Assembly: GCF_000003605.2 (NCBI RefSeq)
Contig: NW_003155245.1
Coordinates: 162,472-226,471 of the forward strand
Direction of reading: 5' to 3'
DNA: 64,000 bases
Origin: Saccoglossus kowalevskii
Taxonomy: Eukaryota > Hemichordata > Enteropneusta > Harrimaniidae
The notes beneath the pieces were generated by a model. The model searched no databases, was not told the DNA's origin, and saw only the letters and a program-made list of their open reading frames with translations. A program made the position numbers and the translations under genes. Shown in pieces: positions 40,508 to 52,300 of this stretch (the first letter of the stretch is position 1; the number at the start of each line of letters is the position of its first letter).

Positions 40508-40750
40508 TCAGTCGATCTGTTTCCCGACATCGTACACATTTAAAGTGATGTTCATCATGCCAGGTCGAATGACGGCGATTCCTCGGCCTAGAACACTACC
40601 ATTCGTGGTATCGTGACAGTCTAAATGGATAGTTTGGTCACGAAGTATCTCAGAATAGACATTAACAAAAGCTGAATCTCTACCGATTGCAGTAGAATCA
40701 TTCAGCAGAACAATACGGGACGAGTGTGTATAACTAACAAAGTACACGTA
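40508..40750 (-). CDS. Candidate exon with ILEI/FAM3-like sequence, just upstream of gene A
   Basis: A minus-strand open block with coding character. After a possible acceptor (ACGACAG|TAC) it reads YVYFVSYTHSSRIVLLNDST, SAFVNVYSEILRDQTIHL and GRGIAVIRPGMMNITLNVYD, ending in TGA at 40508-40510. The G-R-G followed by hydrophobic strands and a V-Y-D-x-G resembles the ILEI domain of FAM3, POMGNT1 and CEMIP-type proteins. It is in frame with gene A exon 1 but separated by the TGA and six codons. It could be the last exon of another gene, a relic, or a chance frame. No other exon of it was found. Confidence 0.35.
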   Translation of the reverse strand, partial: YVYFVSYTHSSRIVLLNDSTAIGRDSAFVNVYSEILRDQTIHLDCHDTTNGSVLGRGIAVIRPGMMNITLNVYDVGKQID

Positions 40751-40799
40751 CTGTCGTATTTTCATCAGCATACCAGCCAACACATATGATGCGTACAAT

Positions 40800-43080
40800 G
40801 CAAATCATTTGAAAGAATGACGCCCTCCTCAAATGACGGCAGAGTTTGGTGTCATTATGCTTGCACCTGAGCATAGTAGACAAGTGAATTAAACAATACA
40901 TTTCAAGGTTGATCACTACATTTTATTTGTAATATTTCCAACAAAGAGGGAATTAAAATTATGCAAAAATGAAGACATGACACATTTAACCCCATTGTGA
41001 GCCCGAGGTTGTACAAACAGCGTGACTACTTATTCTAATAAATCTAAAACTACTGTGTCTCAAATCCACAACACTTGCAGGGGAACTGTCATATTATAAA
41101 TTTCGTAGACAATAAATATCATTAACATAATTCCACAACAATCTGAATATATATAGTATTTTAAGTCTTTGATCAGATAACTAAAATAATAGTTGTCATG
41201 ACAACAAATTCCTACATTAACTTGGAATGCTGAATCAATATGTATTTTTCACATTCATTGCTAATAAGAGAATCTATATAATCTATAGTCTAAGTAGTTT
41301 TCACTGCACGTTGAATTATGATTACTCGTAATTTTTAAACTTGAACGCTCTGTCTTTGTAATACGCAAGATAGTATGGTTCGTTCGATTGAAATTGGTGA
41401 ACAATGATACCATTGGCGGATTTAGATGGGCCGAGGGGGCCGTGCCCCCTATTTTTAACAACCAACAGTGCCATCGGCGCTCGCCTTCGGCCAGCTTATC
41501 GCCCCCTATTCCAGAATCCTAGATCCGCCCCTGAATGCCCCCGTTCTATACTCTTTATATACTTGTTGTGTTTTGCAATAAAAAATACAAGATAAACCAC
41601 AATATGTTATCAATATACCGAAAGAAATTACATGTTCTATCCATAATATATATCATCTTCTACAAAACTTATTATTTTTAGAAACCAATTAGTTAGCCAA
41701 CCGAGGAGACAATCAGCGACGGTCTTATATACTAGTAGTTTATCGATAAATTCGGCTCCAAACACCGCGAGAAAAGGGGTTTAGCTTTTAGGCATGGCAT
41801 TTTGGCGTAAAAGTGCCGAATGTGGTAGTCTAGAATTGTATTGGCGGATGGCTTAAACCTACACCGGCGGTTCTTTTGATTGGTAATGTTTGTTTGTTCT
41901 CTGTTTTGTAAGAATCTAGAAAAAATGAAAACATATTTCACAGCTTTAGGTTTTTTAGTTTCTGTTCGTGTGATTCAAGATGGCCGCAGCCATGTGCTAA
42001 ATATCGATAAATTAGTCCCATTTATTGCATTACTGCGTGTATGTCAGCTGGTGTGCTGTTAAAGCCATAATAAACGACGGGTCGATCATGATAGCGCGGG
42101 GTTACGAGCTTCAAAACTAAGTTAATAGCACTGTTATAGCATGCTTTAAGAGTTAATCTAACATGTTATTACTTTACTTTTCAAGCGTTACGAAAGCAAC
42201 AGTGAAAAAAACAGTGGTATCGTACATGATCGCTAAAAATTATCTTGAACAGAATTATCTGCATTGTGTCTGTCAGGTGGCGGATGTGCAAAGCTGTGTT
42301 TAAAACACATCGGCATACTAATGAGAGAACACATATAAATTAATGCACATTATTAAATTATGCGTATAGACAATGCGTACTTATCGTGTGCCACATCTAA
42401 TATAGGAATACATCGCTGGCTTTTTTCATCCACGCATCAATGCACAAAAATACAAAAAAAATATTATTAATAATAAATCGTTCGTATAGTCGTGATTCGA
42501 GGTTGAATGTTACACAACTATGACCTCACCGACGTAAATTGCAATCAGTTCATTGATTTCAATCATTACGTCACAGTTCAAATCAGACTAAATTCAGTAA
42601 TTAACCCTCGGGGGTACTTCCAGACACCGTCCCTCAACACCTTGAGTGTGTGTGGTACCTCCTTTCTATAGTGTTAATCTTTAAGTGTATTTAGCTGATC
42701 GCGCATGCTCAGAACATCCAAAACAATAATATCGGTGGTTGAAGAGAGACTGTTTGAAGGTGATCATTTGTAGCAAACAACCCTGCTCTAAAAGTGCGTG
42801 GGTATGGTGTCAGTTTGAGGCATACTCATACAGAGGCGGCTGCACACAACTTTGCATGGGGGGGGGGGAGATCTGCTCACCAACCTAGCGTAGAAGGCGA
42901 GGCCTTACGAAGGGGTTCGGGCATGCTCCCCTTAAACATTTTGAAATATAGACACTCTGAAACGCTATTTTCTCTTAATTTTGAGGGGCAAATTTTGCTG
43001 ACACAAAGGATTTATGTTTGAGTTTAGAGGAGCGACGCCTCCTAACGCTTTTTGGAGGGAACAACAGGGGTCGCCGCCAC
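40800..43080. other. Intergenic sequence
   Basis: No gene seen apart from the foldback element at 41411. A repeat-like stretch with GGGTTCGGGCATGCTCCCC lies at 42900-42930, resembling widespread invertebrate foldback repeats. Confidence 0.55.
41411..41535. mobile_element. Foldback element (GGCGGATTTAG ... CTAGATCCGCC)
   Basis: TTGGCGGATTTAGATGGGCC at the left, CCTAGATCCGCCCCTGAAT at the right, with an inner GGGGGCCGTGCCCCC hairpin. This GGCGGATCTAG foldback type is widespread in invertebrate genomes (general knowledge). Confidence 0.72.
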
Positions 43081-43515
43081 TTAGGCCAGACTATTATTAT
43101 CCCTTGTTTCGCGAACCCGCCGAATGAACAGGAGCCGAAAATGAAATAAAAATATAATTTTATTTCAGCGTAATTTCTCGCGCCCGCCGACTTGTAAGTG
43201 CAAAAAAATGCTAAAAAATATTAATTTTATCTTCATTTTTTTCCACTCACCGCATAATAAATCCAAGTTGCATTTTCATGGGACTATCATGATCAAACTA
43301 CTGAAGTCTCGCGCAGATGAGAAACAAGGTTATACATGGAATAAAATGTTATTTCATTTCTTCTCTCCGATCAATGATCTCACTTACAATTCTTTGAGAA
43401 TCACACAAATCTAATGAAAAAAAATAATTAATTTTACTTTTTTTTCCCGCCCTCCTCAAAAAAAATTGCGTTATAAAAACTCGCAAAACAAGGAATAAAA
43501 AATAGTCTGGCCTTA
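43081..43515. mobile_element. MITE with about 35-bp terminal inverted repeats
   Basis: TTAGGCCAGACTATTATTAT at the left matches the complement of ATAAAAAATAGTCTGGCCTTA at the right, continuing into CCCTTGTTTCGCG/CGCAAAACAAGG. About 435 bp, AT-rich with GCCCGCC patches near both ends. Confidence 0.82.
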
Positions 43516-43700
43516 TACGAACGAAGTCCGTTATTACCTCCATGTAAATTAGCAATAAAACATTAAACATTCCTACAATTCATGCTCGGGGACTCATTTA
43601 AATATGTAAAAGCGCTTTTTGTACGAGAAAAACCTGAACTATTGATAAAGGAATAAAAGAAACAAAACTAGATAGTGCTGTGCTTAGTAAAATTACAGGC

Positions 43701-43773
43701 TGCCCCGTGTGAGGATCGAACTCACGACCTTCAGATTATGAGACTGACGCGCTGCCTACTGCGCTAACGAGGC
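43701..43773 (-). tRNA. tRNA-Met (CAT), elongator, copy 1
   Basis: 73 bases read on the minus strand from GCCTCGTTAGC to CACGGGGCA. It has a complete cloverleaf with seven-base acceptor pairing (one T-G wobble), anticodon CAT at 43738-43740, the TTCGATCC T-loop and discriminator A. The A at position 1 of an initiator tRNA is absent, so it is the elongator. A minus-strand TTTT lies about 10 bases past the 3' end. The A and B boxes are intact. Confidence 0.96.
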
Positions 43774-44455
43774 GCTGGTCTACATCGCGAAACAATGGTA
43801 TTTGGTATCTCAGCTTTGACACGTAATAGTTTAAATTGTTTAAGTTTATCTTACCGAATTGGTCATATTTCTATGATTGTTAAAGACGTGTGGTCGCGCT
43901 GTATGTGCGGCCAGTATCATATCTGCCACTGTTAAATCAACATGATCACTGCATACAGCTATGGATCCTCTAGCTTACTAGCGTGACCTTTGTTCACGTA
44001 CCTGTTCTGATAACATCGCTATTACCGGTTGTATTAATCCAGTCCCACCCACATGATCCACTTATTAAACAAGAGTTTTGCACTGACATGTTGTTTTTTT
44101 TTTTTGATAGTTTAGTGACACGTGACATGTGGATGTGTACCAGCATGCATTGTAATTGCTAGATATGTTTTTAGTCTGTGAAGTGTAAATGACGCCAACC
44201 AGACGGCGGGTAACTTTTGATTTCGTGTTTGCGTTGCTTTGGTTTCAAGGGTAACTTATTTCATTATATCTAGAAATATTATTCGGACTGAAACGTCAGT
44301 TGTATGATGGTATTATCCTAACAGTTGTTGACTTCAAAAAAAGTTCTCAATTTAAATCAGTAGATCTGAATCGTCGCTTTCATTTACTCCATGGGAAGGA
44401 ATGAAAGTCGAACAAAACTAATTATTAGTTTGGTGAATACACTAAATTACAAGTC

Positions 44456-44528
44456 TGCCTCGTGTGAGGATCGAACTCACGACCTTCAGATTATGAGACT
44501 GACGCGCTGCCTACTGCGCTAACGAGGC
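44456..44528 (-). tRNA. tRNA-Met (CAT), elongator, copy 2
   Basis: Same tRNA, 755 bp from copy 1 and in the same orientation. It differs by one base in the 3' acceptor arm (CGAGGC against CGGGGC), which turns the T-G wobble into T-A. Anticodon CAT at 44493-44495. No T-run follows within about 20 bases of the 3' end, so termination may be less efficient than in copy 1. Confidence 0.96.
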
Positions 44529-44799
44529 TCTATTATTTAAAATATATCTATTACATTTGCAGCCACAGGTTTGACACGTGACGGCGCATACCAACCCCAA
44601 CTTATTCAGTTGGTCGTGTTCCGATGATTAGAAGGAAAATGATTGCACTGTGTGTGCAGTCCGTATCATGTATACCACTGCAAAATCAACATGATCGCTG
44701 CGGATTTTCTAGCAGCTCACCATCGTCCGAATCGCACGGTCCCGTGTCTTCGACCTATAGGTCTCTACACGATACCCTGCGGGATCGCATACGCTATTT

Positions 44800-44916
44800 T
44801 TTTTTAATTATTACTTCCTTATTAGTGTATTGGTGCTGTAATCTTTTACTATTTTCTGTAACCATTGCCACTCTCTCCGGGGAATGAGTAAGTGTTAATA
44901 AATAAATAAATAAAAT
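44800..44916 (+). repeat. Retroposon-like 3' tail with (AATA)n, copy 1
   Basis: TTTTACTATTTTCTGTAACC, then CTCCGGGG, GTGTTAATAAATAAATAAAT. It shares this order with 45415-45532, as expected of 3' ends of one retroposon family. Confidence 0.55.
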
Positions 44917-44938
44917 TGCGTATCTTAAGCAGTGAGAT

Positions 44939-44975
44939 CTGATTGGGCGCGCCTCGAAACAAGGCGCCCAATCAG
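44939..44975. repeat. Perfect 12-bp inverted repeat (GC-rich hairpin)
   Basis: CTGATTGGGCGC at 44939-44950 is the exact reverse complement of 44964-44975, with a 13-base spacer. It sits at the 3' border of the helicase fragment. Confidence 0.85.
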
Positions 44976-45154
44976 CTTGGACGTACCAAATTATAAAACA
45001 AAAAAATTCTACTTTCTGTTTTTGTCGCTATGAAGACATCCTTCCCACACAAAACTGCGTCGATTGCCTGTACCTGATGAGGCTTGAAGGCACCAACACC
45101 GAAAACTTTCGCAATTTTATCATCACAAAAATCACGATTCATGGGCGCCGCCAT
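44972..45154 (-). pseudogene. RecQ-like SF2 helicase N-terminal fragment, decayed Walker A
   Basis: From the ATG at 45154 the frame reads MAAPMNRDFCDDKIAKVFGV, then FKPHQVQAIDAVLCGKDVFI. This is the RecQ-type Q-motif region leading into motif I. Where TGSGKS is expected the sequence has TESRIF, each change explainable by a few substitutions, and the frame ends shortly after. The open frame also extends 23 codons upstream. RecQ-like helicases of this style occur both as host genes and inside DNA transposons; which applies here is not decidable. No further helicase exons were found nearby. Confidence 0.55.
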
Positions 45155-45414
45155 TTTGTTTAAAATGAAACGCCAAAGAGGGATTTGTAACACGCAAACT
45201 GATTGGACAATGATTAGCCGCAACTGACTACTGGGGCGCTTTTAGAATACGCTTGACAAGTTTAGTAATGAAAATAAATTCATATCATTACTAAGTAACG
45301 AAAAAATGTCAATTTCTTTAGCGCAATATTTAAAAAAAAAACTGTTTTAATACAAGACAGCAGCACCTACATAACTAAGCCAGTAACACATTCCTTATAT
45401 ACAAATTTATCTTT

Positions 45415-45532
45415 TTTTAATGCTTTTTTGTCCCCTTACTTTTTATGTAGTTATTTTTCTTTTACTAATATCTGTTTTGTAACCCTTTTCATCCCCTCCG
45501 GGGGATGTTGTGTGTTAATAAATAAATAAATA
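45415..45532 (+). repeat. Retroposon-like 3' tail with (AATA)n, copy 2
   Basis: TTTTACTAATATCTGTTTTG, CCCTCCGGGGGATG and TGTGTTAATAAATAAATAAA. It is homologous to 44800-44916. No coding part of a parent LINE is visible upstream. Confidence 0.55.
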
Positions 45533-45735
45533 CTTGTATTTGATGGTCGTTCTGCCAAGGTCTGTTTAGAGGCTTGGCCGAATATACTTAGACCTTGGCT
45601 AGCGAAGGTGGCAGTTCACGTGAACCCCGGTTTATTTATTGTTTCAAAGTTCTGTACGAGTACACACGCGACGAAGACACGTGACATGTGAAGCGCACTA
45701 ACATAGTATAGTAATTACAGAACGAGTTATATACA

Positions 45736-45944
45736 GTCTACTGGAAAATGACTATTTTCACTGGGTTTAAATTTCGCTGATTTACCATTTCAGGCATATT
45801 CAGTGGGTTTTAAATTCACGGTTTTATCATTTAGATAGATGCTAGTAAATGTTACATATTTACTGGGTTTTAATTTAGCGCATTTTCCAGTCAGCGAAAT
45901 AAGCAAAATTAAAACCCAGTGAATAATTAACCCCTTTACAGTAT
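45736..45944. mobile_element. MITE-like element, family 1, copy 3
   Basis: TTTTCACTGGGTTTAAATTT at one end and AAAATTAAAACCCAGTGAAT at the other form the inverted repeat. Internal partial repeats of the same motif (ACTGGGTTTTAATTTAGCG) occur. Confidence 0.75.
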
Positions 45945-48467
45945 ATATTGTAATTGACTCAAATAGTCTATTCTTTTAGTGGATCATTAACAATTTTTAA
46001 ATACACGTCTTTTACATTATTCAAAGATGGCCGGAATAACCATAATACTAACACGATACCAGTGGTAGAGTAAAACATGGGGGTACAAGTCTTTTACCTC
46101 CATGAGTAAACAAAGTAAAGTTTCTGGTGTCTGATTTTTGTTTGTTTTGTTTTTGTTTCAAATAAAAGGAAGAATTATTAAAATTCACTATAATAGAGAT
46201 ACATCGCGGTTACGATGATTAAGCTGTGTTGCACATTTTAACACTCCAAACTCGGCACGGTTTTGTGTCAAATGTGTAAAAACGAAGTCATTGACTGCTA
46301 GAGGGCGCAGTCCCAGATTCACGATAGTAAAATACATGTATGCTGAAAATGATGTAGTTATGTCGCCGTAATATACTGCCAATGGACATATTTGTACGTT
46401 CCGGGAGTCAGCGGGCGAAATAGGTGTTAGAAAATAGTATTGCTATGTTTTGGTCAGCTTGGTTTTCAGCCGTTCCGTTCTGGTGGAAATTGAGACGCCG
46501 GCTCATGGCCCAGTGCTTTTAAAATGAGGGTAATATTACGTAGTAGTTACGCCGGAACTAATACGCTCCATCAAAAGGACGAATAAATCATTTACTCAAT
46601 TTGTTCTTTACCCATAAGCCCTTGCTAGAGAATTACGATTGTGCACTACATAATACTGGTGAAATATTGAATATCTAGAGAATGAAAAGGGATATATTTA
46701 TAAAAAACAACTTTTAATTTTAGTAGAGCCCTTTCACATGTTGTTTTCTTAGACTTTTCCTTTAAACTCCACCATTTTTAAATGGATATAAACGAACGAT
46801 GTAAACACGGTAACGGCAACTCACAGAAACAGTATCAAGTTCATTTTCGACATATTCAAACCAAACCCTTGAACACTGGCAAATCATGCAAATATTAGTA
46901 CTTTTCTGTACAACAGTTGCCATTACAAGCGTTGTGTTTCTGTTTGGATAATTGCTAACAGTGTTGCCATCGAGCGGAGAAGAGTCTGTACTACATGTTC
47001 AATCTAGAGGCTTCGCCGGGAGTTGAAAAGACCCCCCCCCCCCACGCCAGAGCTGCTGGCGATCGCTCTATATCCAACAATCTAATGTAAGATAGTGTTT
47101 TGTTTTTTTATTTATTTTCCAATTTGTTCACGTATACATATTTCTTTGATGGTAAACAGCCTGAGATATTTTTTTTATCACGCACATTGCGTTATCGTTT
47201 AACCAAACTTGCTCGATTTTTTAATGATTACATAAAAGTGCGATTATAATATATATATAATGCCTCATTTATTACGTTAGTTATAATTCTATATTTAGAT
47301 ATGTATTCTTTAAACGTGAAAACATATACACGTGAGCGACTTCTCCAACATTATAACAAGTTATACGAAACGCTTCCTGATTTTCATAAACAATTGGAAA
47401 ACTTGCTAAAATTAGCACTTGAGAAATAAAGACAATAGACAGCAGTGATAATGTGTCATTGTCATATGGGTACTATGTGACGATAGATTGCAATACTAAT
47501 ACAGACACGTGACAAATCCGTATTGAATACTCGCAAACCATTTCTATATGCAGCGCCCTCTAGTGATGTCATTTTCGGTGTCGACATTATCTGTGGTGGT
47601 TCGCCTATAGAATGAGTGTCTTAAAAGATTTACCATATTCTAAATGACAAACACTGTCAAATATACTTATTTCTTTGAGCGGTATTGCTTCCATCTATCG
47701 TTTCCATGGAAACGCGTCAGAGCATACACCATTGTGTTGTTGAATACAGGTTTGTAGTGGGAATTCAACCAAGGTATACTTAATGGTGAATCGACGGCCG
47801 AATAAATGAATCTTGGCTGGCGAAGGTGATGATTTTTACTGTGCCGTCTAGGGTAACTAACACTTGTCGGTCTTTGAAGGTCGACACATCTAAATATTGT
47901 CACGTAATATTATATTCATCACATGGTAAAATTGAAACACGGTGAATTATAAACCCAATTCAAAGACTGAGTCAATGCTCTCCACCAGCACGTACATCAT
48001 CATGATGTACTATAATAAAATGTGAGTGCAGCTTTTCGAAAGAACAAACCAACAAATGGACTGCATTAGTGATACATTTAATACAATGATGCATAGTTAT
48101 ATTGTCATACCGGATGGACACCGCAAAAATGAGCATCAATGAGGAAACACAAAGAGGTCGTCAGATAGCATATTTTTATTTTATTTGCGACTATTATTTC
48201 CGTATGAAATTTATATCGCAAGCATTCGGCAACAGCAGGTTGTTAGTCCTTGAGAGAGATTAAGTATTGTAGTAAAACGCACGCACGAATGATCATGTGT
48301 ATTACTCTGGGATATATTTGGGACTAAATCTATATATAATATGGTGTACCGGGCGAAAACGTCCCCGTCTTTACGTGTGTGGTTTGATTATGGTATATAC
48401 GTATTAATATTGTGCTGCGGCCTTATGGTAGTTGTATGTGACATCCTGTTCGCGAAACCATAAAAAC
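45945..48467. other. Intergenic sequence
   Basis: No gene recognised. Two CTAGAGGGCGC/GCGCCCTCTAG words (46300 and 47552) and a run of C at about 47033-47043 are the only notable features. Confidence 0.55.
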
Positions 48468-49373
48468 ATGAGTTTCAAGGAAGGTATACGTACTTCCAAG
48501 ACACCAGATCTTGAATTTTGTGAAGAATGCGAGTTAAAATGCTTCACCGCCGCTCTTGAACACGTGAGCTCCCAAACGAACGCGTACGTCCCACGTACCG
48601 AATCAGGTACTGAATGGTCGATCGCGTTCGAATCAACGATGTCATCCCTCGAGTCACTCAGAATGGCGATCAGTAACACACCTGCAGCGGAGAATATGTT
48701 TGAAGACATCTATCTATCAATGAAATACATTCGCAATGTGCTGGAGGGAAACACGAAACGCACGGCAGAAATCAAACAGGAGAAGGAAATCCTTGCTAGT
48801 CAGCTGAAGACAACTAACACACAGTTAGCTGAAACGGAAAAGGAGCTCCAACAACTGGAACAGTTCACAAGGAGAAATCATTTGGAAATTCACGGCGTTC
48901 CACAACCGTATTTCACTGAAAATACTGACGATGTGGTTGTGGAACTAGTAAGTGCGGTCGGTATCAATATCTCGACTTGTGATATCGATATAAGTTATCG
49001 TTTATCCCCAGCAGGAACCCGGCAACCCCAACAACAACAACAACTCCCGCAACCAATCATTGTGAAATTCGTTACACAGTCTCTCCGCGATGAAATATAC
49101 AATTCTCGGAAGGAGATACAAACCAAGTCAGCAGAAAAATCAACAGCGCTTAACGGGGCAAGGGAGAGAGTTCACATCGAAGAAAACCTGACTGTCGCCA
49201 ACAAGAAGTTGTTTCACAAAGCAAACAAAATAAGAAAATTGTGCAACTGGAAGTTCATTTGGACTTTAAACGGGCGAATATTTGTCAGAAAAAATGTTGG
49301 AGAAAATGCTATCAGTATAGATTCTCTGACCGACATCGACCGCATTTGGCCGCCAAACTGTCACAGCTGCTAA
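48468..49373 (+). CDS. LINE ORF1-like protein (coiled coil, RRM-like and C-terminal domains), intact
   Basis: 301 aa from the ATG at 48468 to TAA; the open frame extends 36 bases upstream without another ATG. A coiled coil at about residues 100-135 (IKQEKEILASQLKTTNTQL, ETEKELQQLEQ) leads into FTRRNHLEIHGVPQ, the usual junction to the RRM-like fold of L1/CR1-type ORF1 proteins. Then come VELVSAVGI, ISYRLSP, a short poly-Q, IIVKFVTQSLRDE and the C-terminal NWKFIWTLNGRIFVRKNV. Such proteins bind LINE RNA and form trimers. No reverse transcriptase follows in the next 3 kb, so this is a truncated element, a nonautonomous derivative or possibly a host-kept gene. It has no frame damage, unlike the LINE at 7.4-10.6 kb. 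Confidence 0.82.
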   Translation: MSFKEGIRTSKTPDLEFCEECELKCFTAALEHVSSQTNAYVPRTESGTEWSIAFESTMSSLESLRMAISNTPAAENMFEDIYLSMKYIRNVLEGNTKRTAEIKQEKEILASQLKTTNTQLAETEKELQQLEQFTRRNHLEIHGVPQPYFTENTDDVVVELVSAVGINISTCDIDISYRLSPAGTRQPQQQQQLPQPIIVKFVTQSLRDEIYNSRKEIQTKSAEKSTALNGARERVHIEENLTVANKKLFHKANKIRKLCNWKFIWTLNGRIFVRKNVGENAISIDSLTDIDRIWPPNCHSC

Positions 49374-52300
49374 CACCGATGTAGCTTGTTTGTTTTCGAA
49401 ATCTGACACGAATTGACCTTTACCCTAGTATACTATAAATACGTGTATTTAGAAGAAGGAATAAATTGCTCTATCGAATTTGGTTCTGGCACTTTTGATT
49501 AATGATTAGCTTAAAATTGTGGATTTAAACGGATGTGTTCATGCATGTTTGATACGGTTTTACATTGCCGCGCAAGTGAAGTATTGAACATTATCATTTG
49601 AACTAATAAATACGAAATTGTATTTTTATGCCAAATAGTGTTTTCCCAGAGCTTTTCAGGTTCAATGTATGTTTTCTAGCGCACATATATATTAGTGCTT
49701 CACCCACAGATTAATTTCAGTGCAAGTGTGTTAACTTTTCCATGCTTTATTACGTTTGTCTTTACATTCTTAACACATAGATTTAACATTCCAATGTATT
49801 GTGCATGGCCACGTGCATAAACCATATTCACACTTCCAGGCACGACGCGTCATCACGAATTTCAAACACGTACCAGTGACGTGTGTCCTTCTTTTGCGCA
49901 TTCTCATAACATGAGCGTCATGGTGACCTCATAGTGCCATGTGGATGATATATAACTTGGACTCGGACACTAGAGTCTAATTGGCTTGTGTAGATTCTCA
50001 GGTGCAGACAATGGAGCTGTTAATCGGAAACAGCTGTTCCAAGGGATTTTTGTTGAGGGCAGGGTATTTTTTCTATTTTTTGTAGGGGGCGGGAAATATA
50101 AGTACTCCCCAGTGGGCAGGGCAGATTTCTAAAAAAAATGCAAGGACAGGAAAACTTTTTTAGTGGGTAGGCTACTTATAATAAAACAACGCATTGGAAG
50201 GAAAAACATCTGCTAAATGTGGGCAGCCGTGTGCTATCAATAACTGAAAATGCGAGTCATCCACTGATCTGCTGAGTGGTTAATGTATTCAAGAAGCCCA
50301 TAGAAGCCAATGATTCGATGAATTACGCCACCAATTGGGGAGGGGAGTAAAACGGTGTTTTTTTTTTAATGAGGGGAGGGGAAAGATAAATTTGGTCAGC
50401 AGGAGGACAAGAAAGGCAAGTTAGCGGAAAGGAAGTAGGCAAAAAAGTGTTTTTTTAATGAGGGCAGGGGAAAGATGATTTTGGTCAGCAGGAGGGAAAG
50501 ACAATTTTTTCAGGTGGAGGGTAGCTTATAAACAGCTTTTAATTTTCCCTCTTTTCTTTATATTAATTAGCATACTTCAAAAGGCCCATAAAATAAATTA
50601 TGTCTCATAGAATTGACTATTTCAATTTATTGCTCGTTGGCTGCACCTGGACACTTGGTCATGTACGTGTGGCTTGGCTCCCTGACCGACGTTTAGCGAA
50701 ACTGTGTGTTTTATGATATGTATAGGTCATCTCCGGAATAAAGTACAATTACTACCTATCTACCGTTAGTCTAGATTACTGTACTGTCCACACGACAACT
50801 TATTATAGAACTTTTGCACATTTGTGAGTGTAATACATGCGTAAAGCTCCTTAGCACGAGCTACGAGATACAGAGAACGTGCGCGATCTTTTAGCATGGG
50901 TATTTGAAGGTCATTTGAAAGATTGGATTGATTGATTGAAAGATTATTCTACTGACTATTATATTCATAACTATTCATTTTAGTATGTCATTTCCAACAT
51001 GACATCAATTCAAGCACATCCAGAGACATTATTTTCTGGGAAGAAAATTGGACCGACGATGAGACTCTGTAGTGCTGTTATTTTGCAATCTTTACTTTCT
51101 GAATTTGCATTGCAATGTTAGTTGTATAACCATAGAACTAACATGTACATTTTCTTGGTTACTGTAAGAAGAACTGATGTAAGAAGATTTGCATATTCTG
51201 GGTTCTAAAAAAATATTCTATGTTTGGTTGTTTCACCTCCTTGCGATTACAGCCAATATACAAGATTAGCCTAAATCCTAGTCCATAATTGGCGTTGTCT
51301 GGACACGACTGGCGTCTATAACATGTATTCGAGCCCACACCACAATGTTCGGAGATCGACGTGCTAATCAGGACTACTCACATAGTAGTTTGCAATATGA
51401 ATATTGAGTTATGATTTTCAGCACCACTGTATTCTCTGATAACTACGTTATGTGATCTGCCACTCTGTATTGTCATTTCGACTTTACAGTTTTCGTAAAA
51501 GGAAAATTACACGCGATTAAATTTGTTGTGGGAGGGTCAGCTTACAAACTCGCAATCTAAAGCACAGTCCATGAATCTACACCTTTGAAAAAAAGCGAAA
51601 AACAAACCTTTTCTCGGGAACAAAATGTTTTTTACTCATCTTCTTTATTTACTACACCCTCAAATGTTTGAAATCATCTTTGACCTCATGGATTAGTATG
51701 TTGCAGTCTGACCTTCATAATCCCATACGAACCATCTTTGGAAAGCCCCATAACAATGTTAATTTTCAAGGTCCAATACCCATTCAACCTCATTCAAAAC
51801 ATCTGTTTTTCTTTTTTTTTTTGCATAAAAATGTATTTTCGTTCAATATAAATTTATGAAGGAATGGAATGTCAAACGAAAGATTACCATTCCCACTGGT
51901 CAACAAGTACCATGTTTGCAGTTCTCAGCACTTGTCTGGTCATGTCTGGTCATGTGGGTGGAACAAATCAATTGTTTGATGACAGGGAGTATCCAGTGTG
52001 GTTTCATCTTGTGTATTTGTGTATAACTGAACACACGTGAATCTTTTTTTGTATTTCAATTTATTAGAGGATTCGACTGAAATTGAACGAATGACGCCTA
52101 ATCAAAAACTTCATACTTAAAAAGCTGACGGAAATCACATTTTAGAATATTTGTTTTATTTATATCGGTCAAATGTAGACGTTCTGGACGGCAAATTGTT
52201 TGGAATGTGATAATAGTACATTTCTAAATATGGCGAATAAAACTTTACTAGCGTATTATATTTGCATAATTCAATTTGAATAATTTATGCAAGACAACAT

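Larger units (their letters stand above)
43640..44740. repeat. Tandem segmental duplication carrying the two tRNA-Met genes
   Basis: Bases around 43640-44050 recur, diverged, at about 44395-44740. Shared landmarks besides the tRNA are GAACAAAACTA/AACAAAACTA before it, TTTGACACGT after it, GTCCGTATCAT/GCCAGTATCAT, and AAATCAACATGATC. The flanks have drifted strongly while the tRNAs are almost identical, consistent with selection on the tRNA bodies. Confidence 0.75.

Noticed and set aside
48404-48709. Minus-strand 101-codon frame
   Set aside because: It is the antisense shadow of the ORF1-like coding region.
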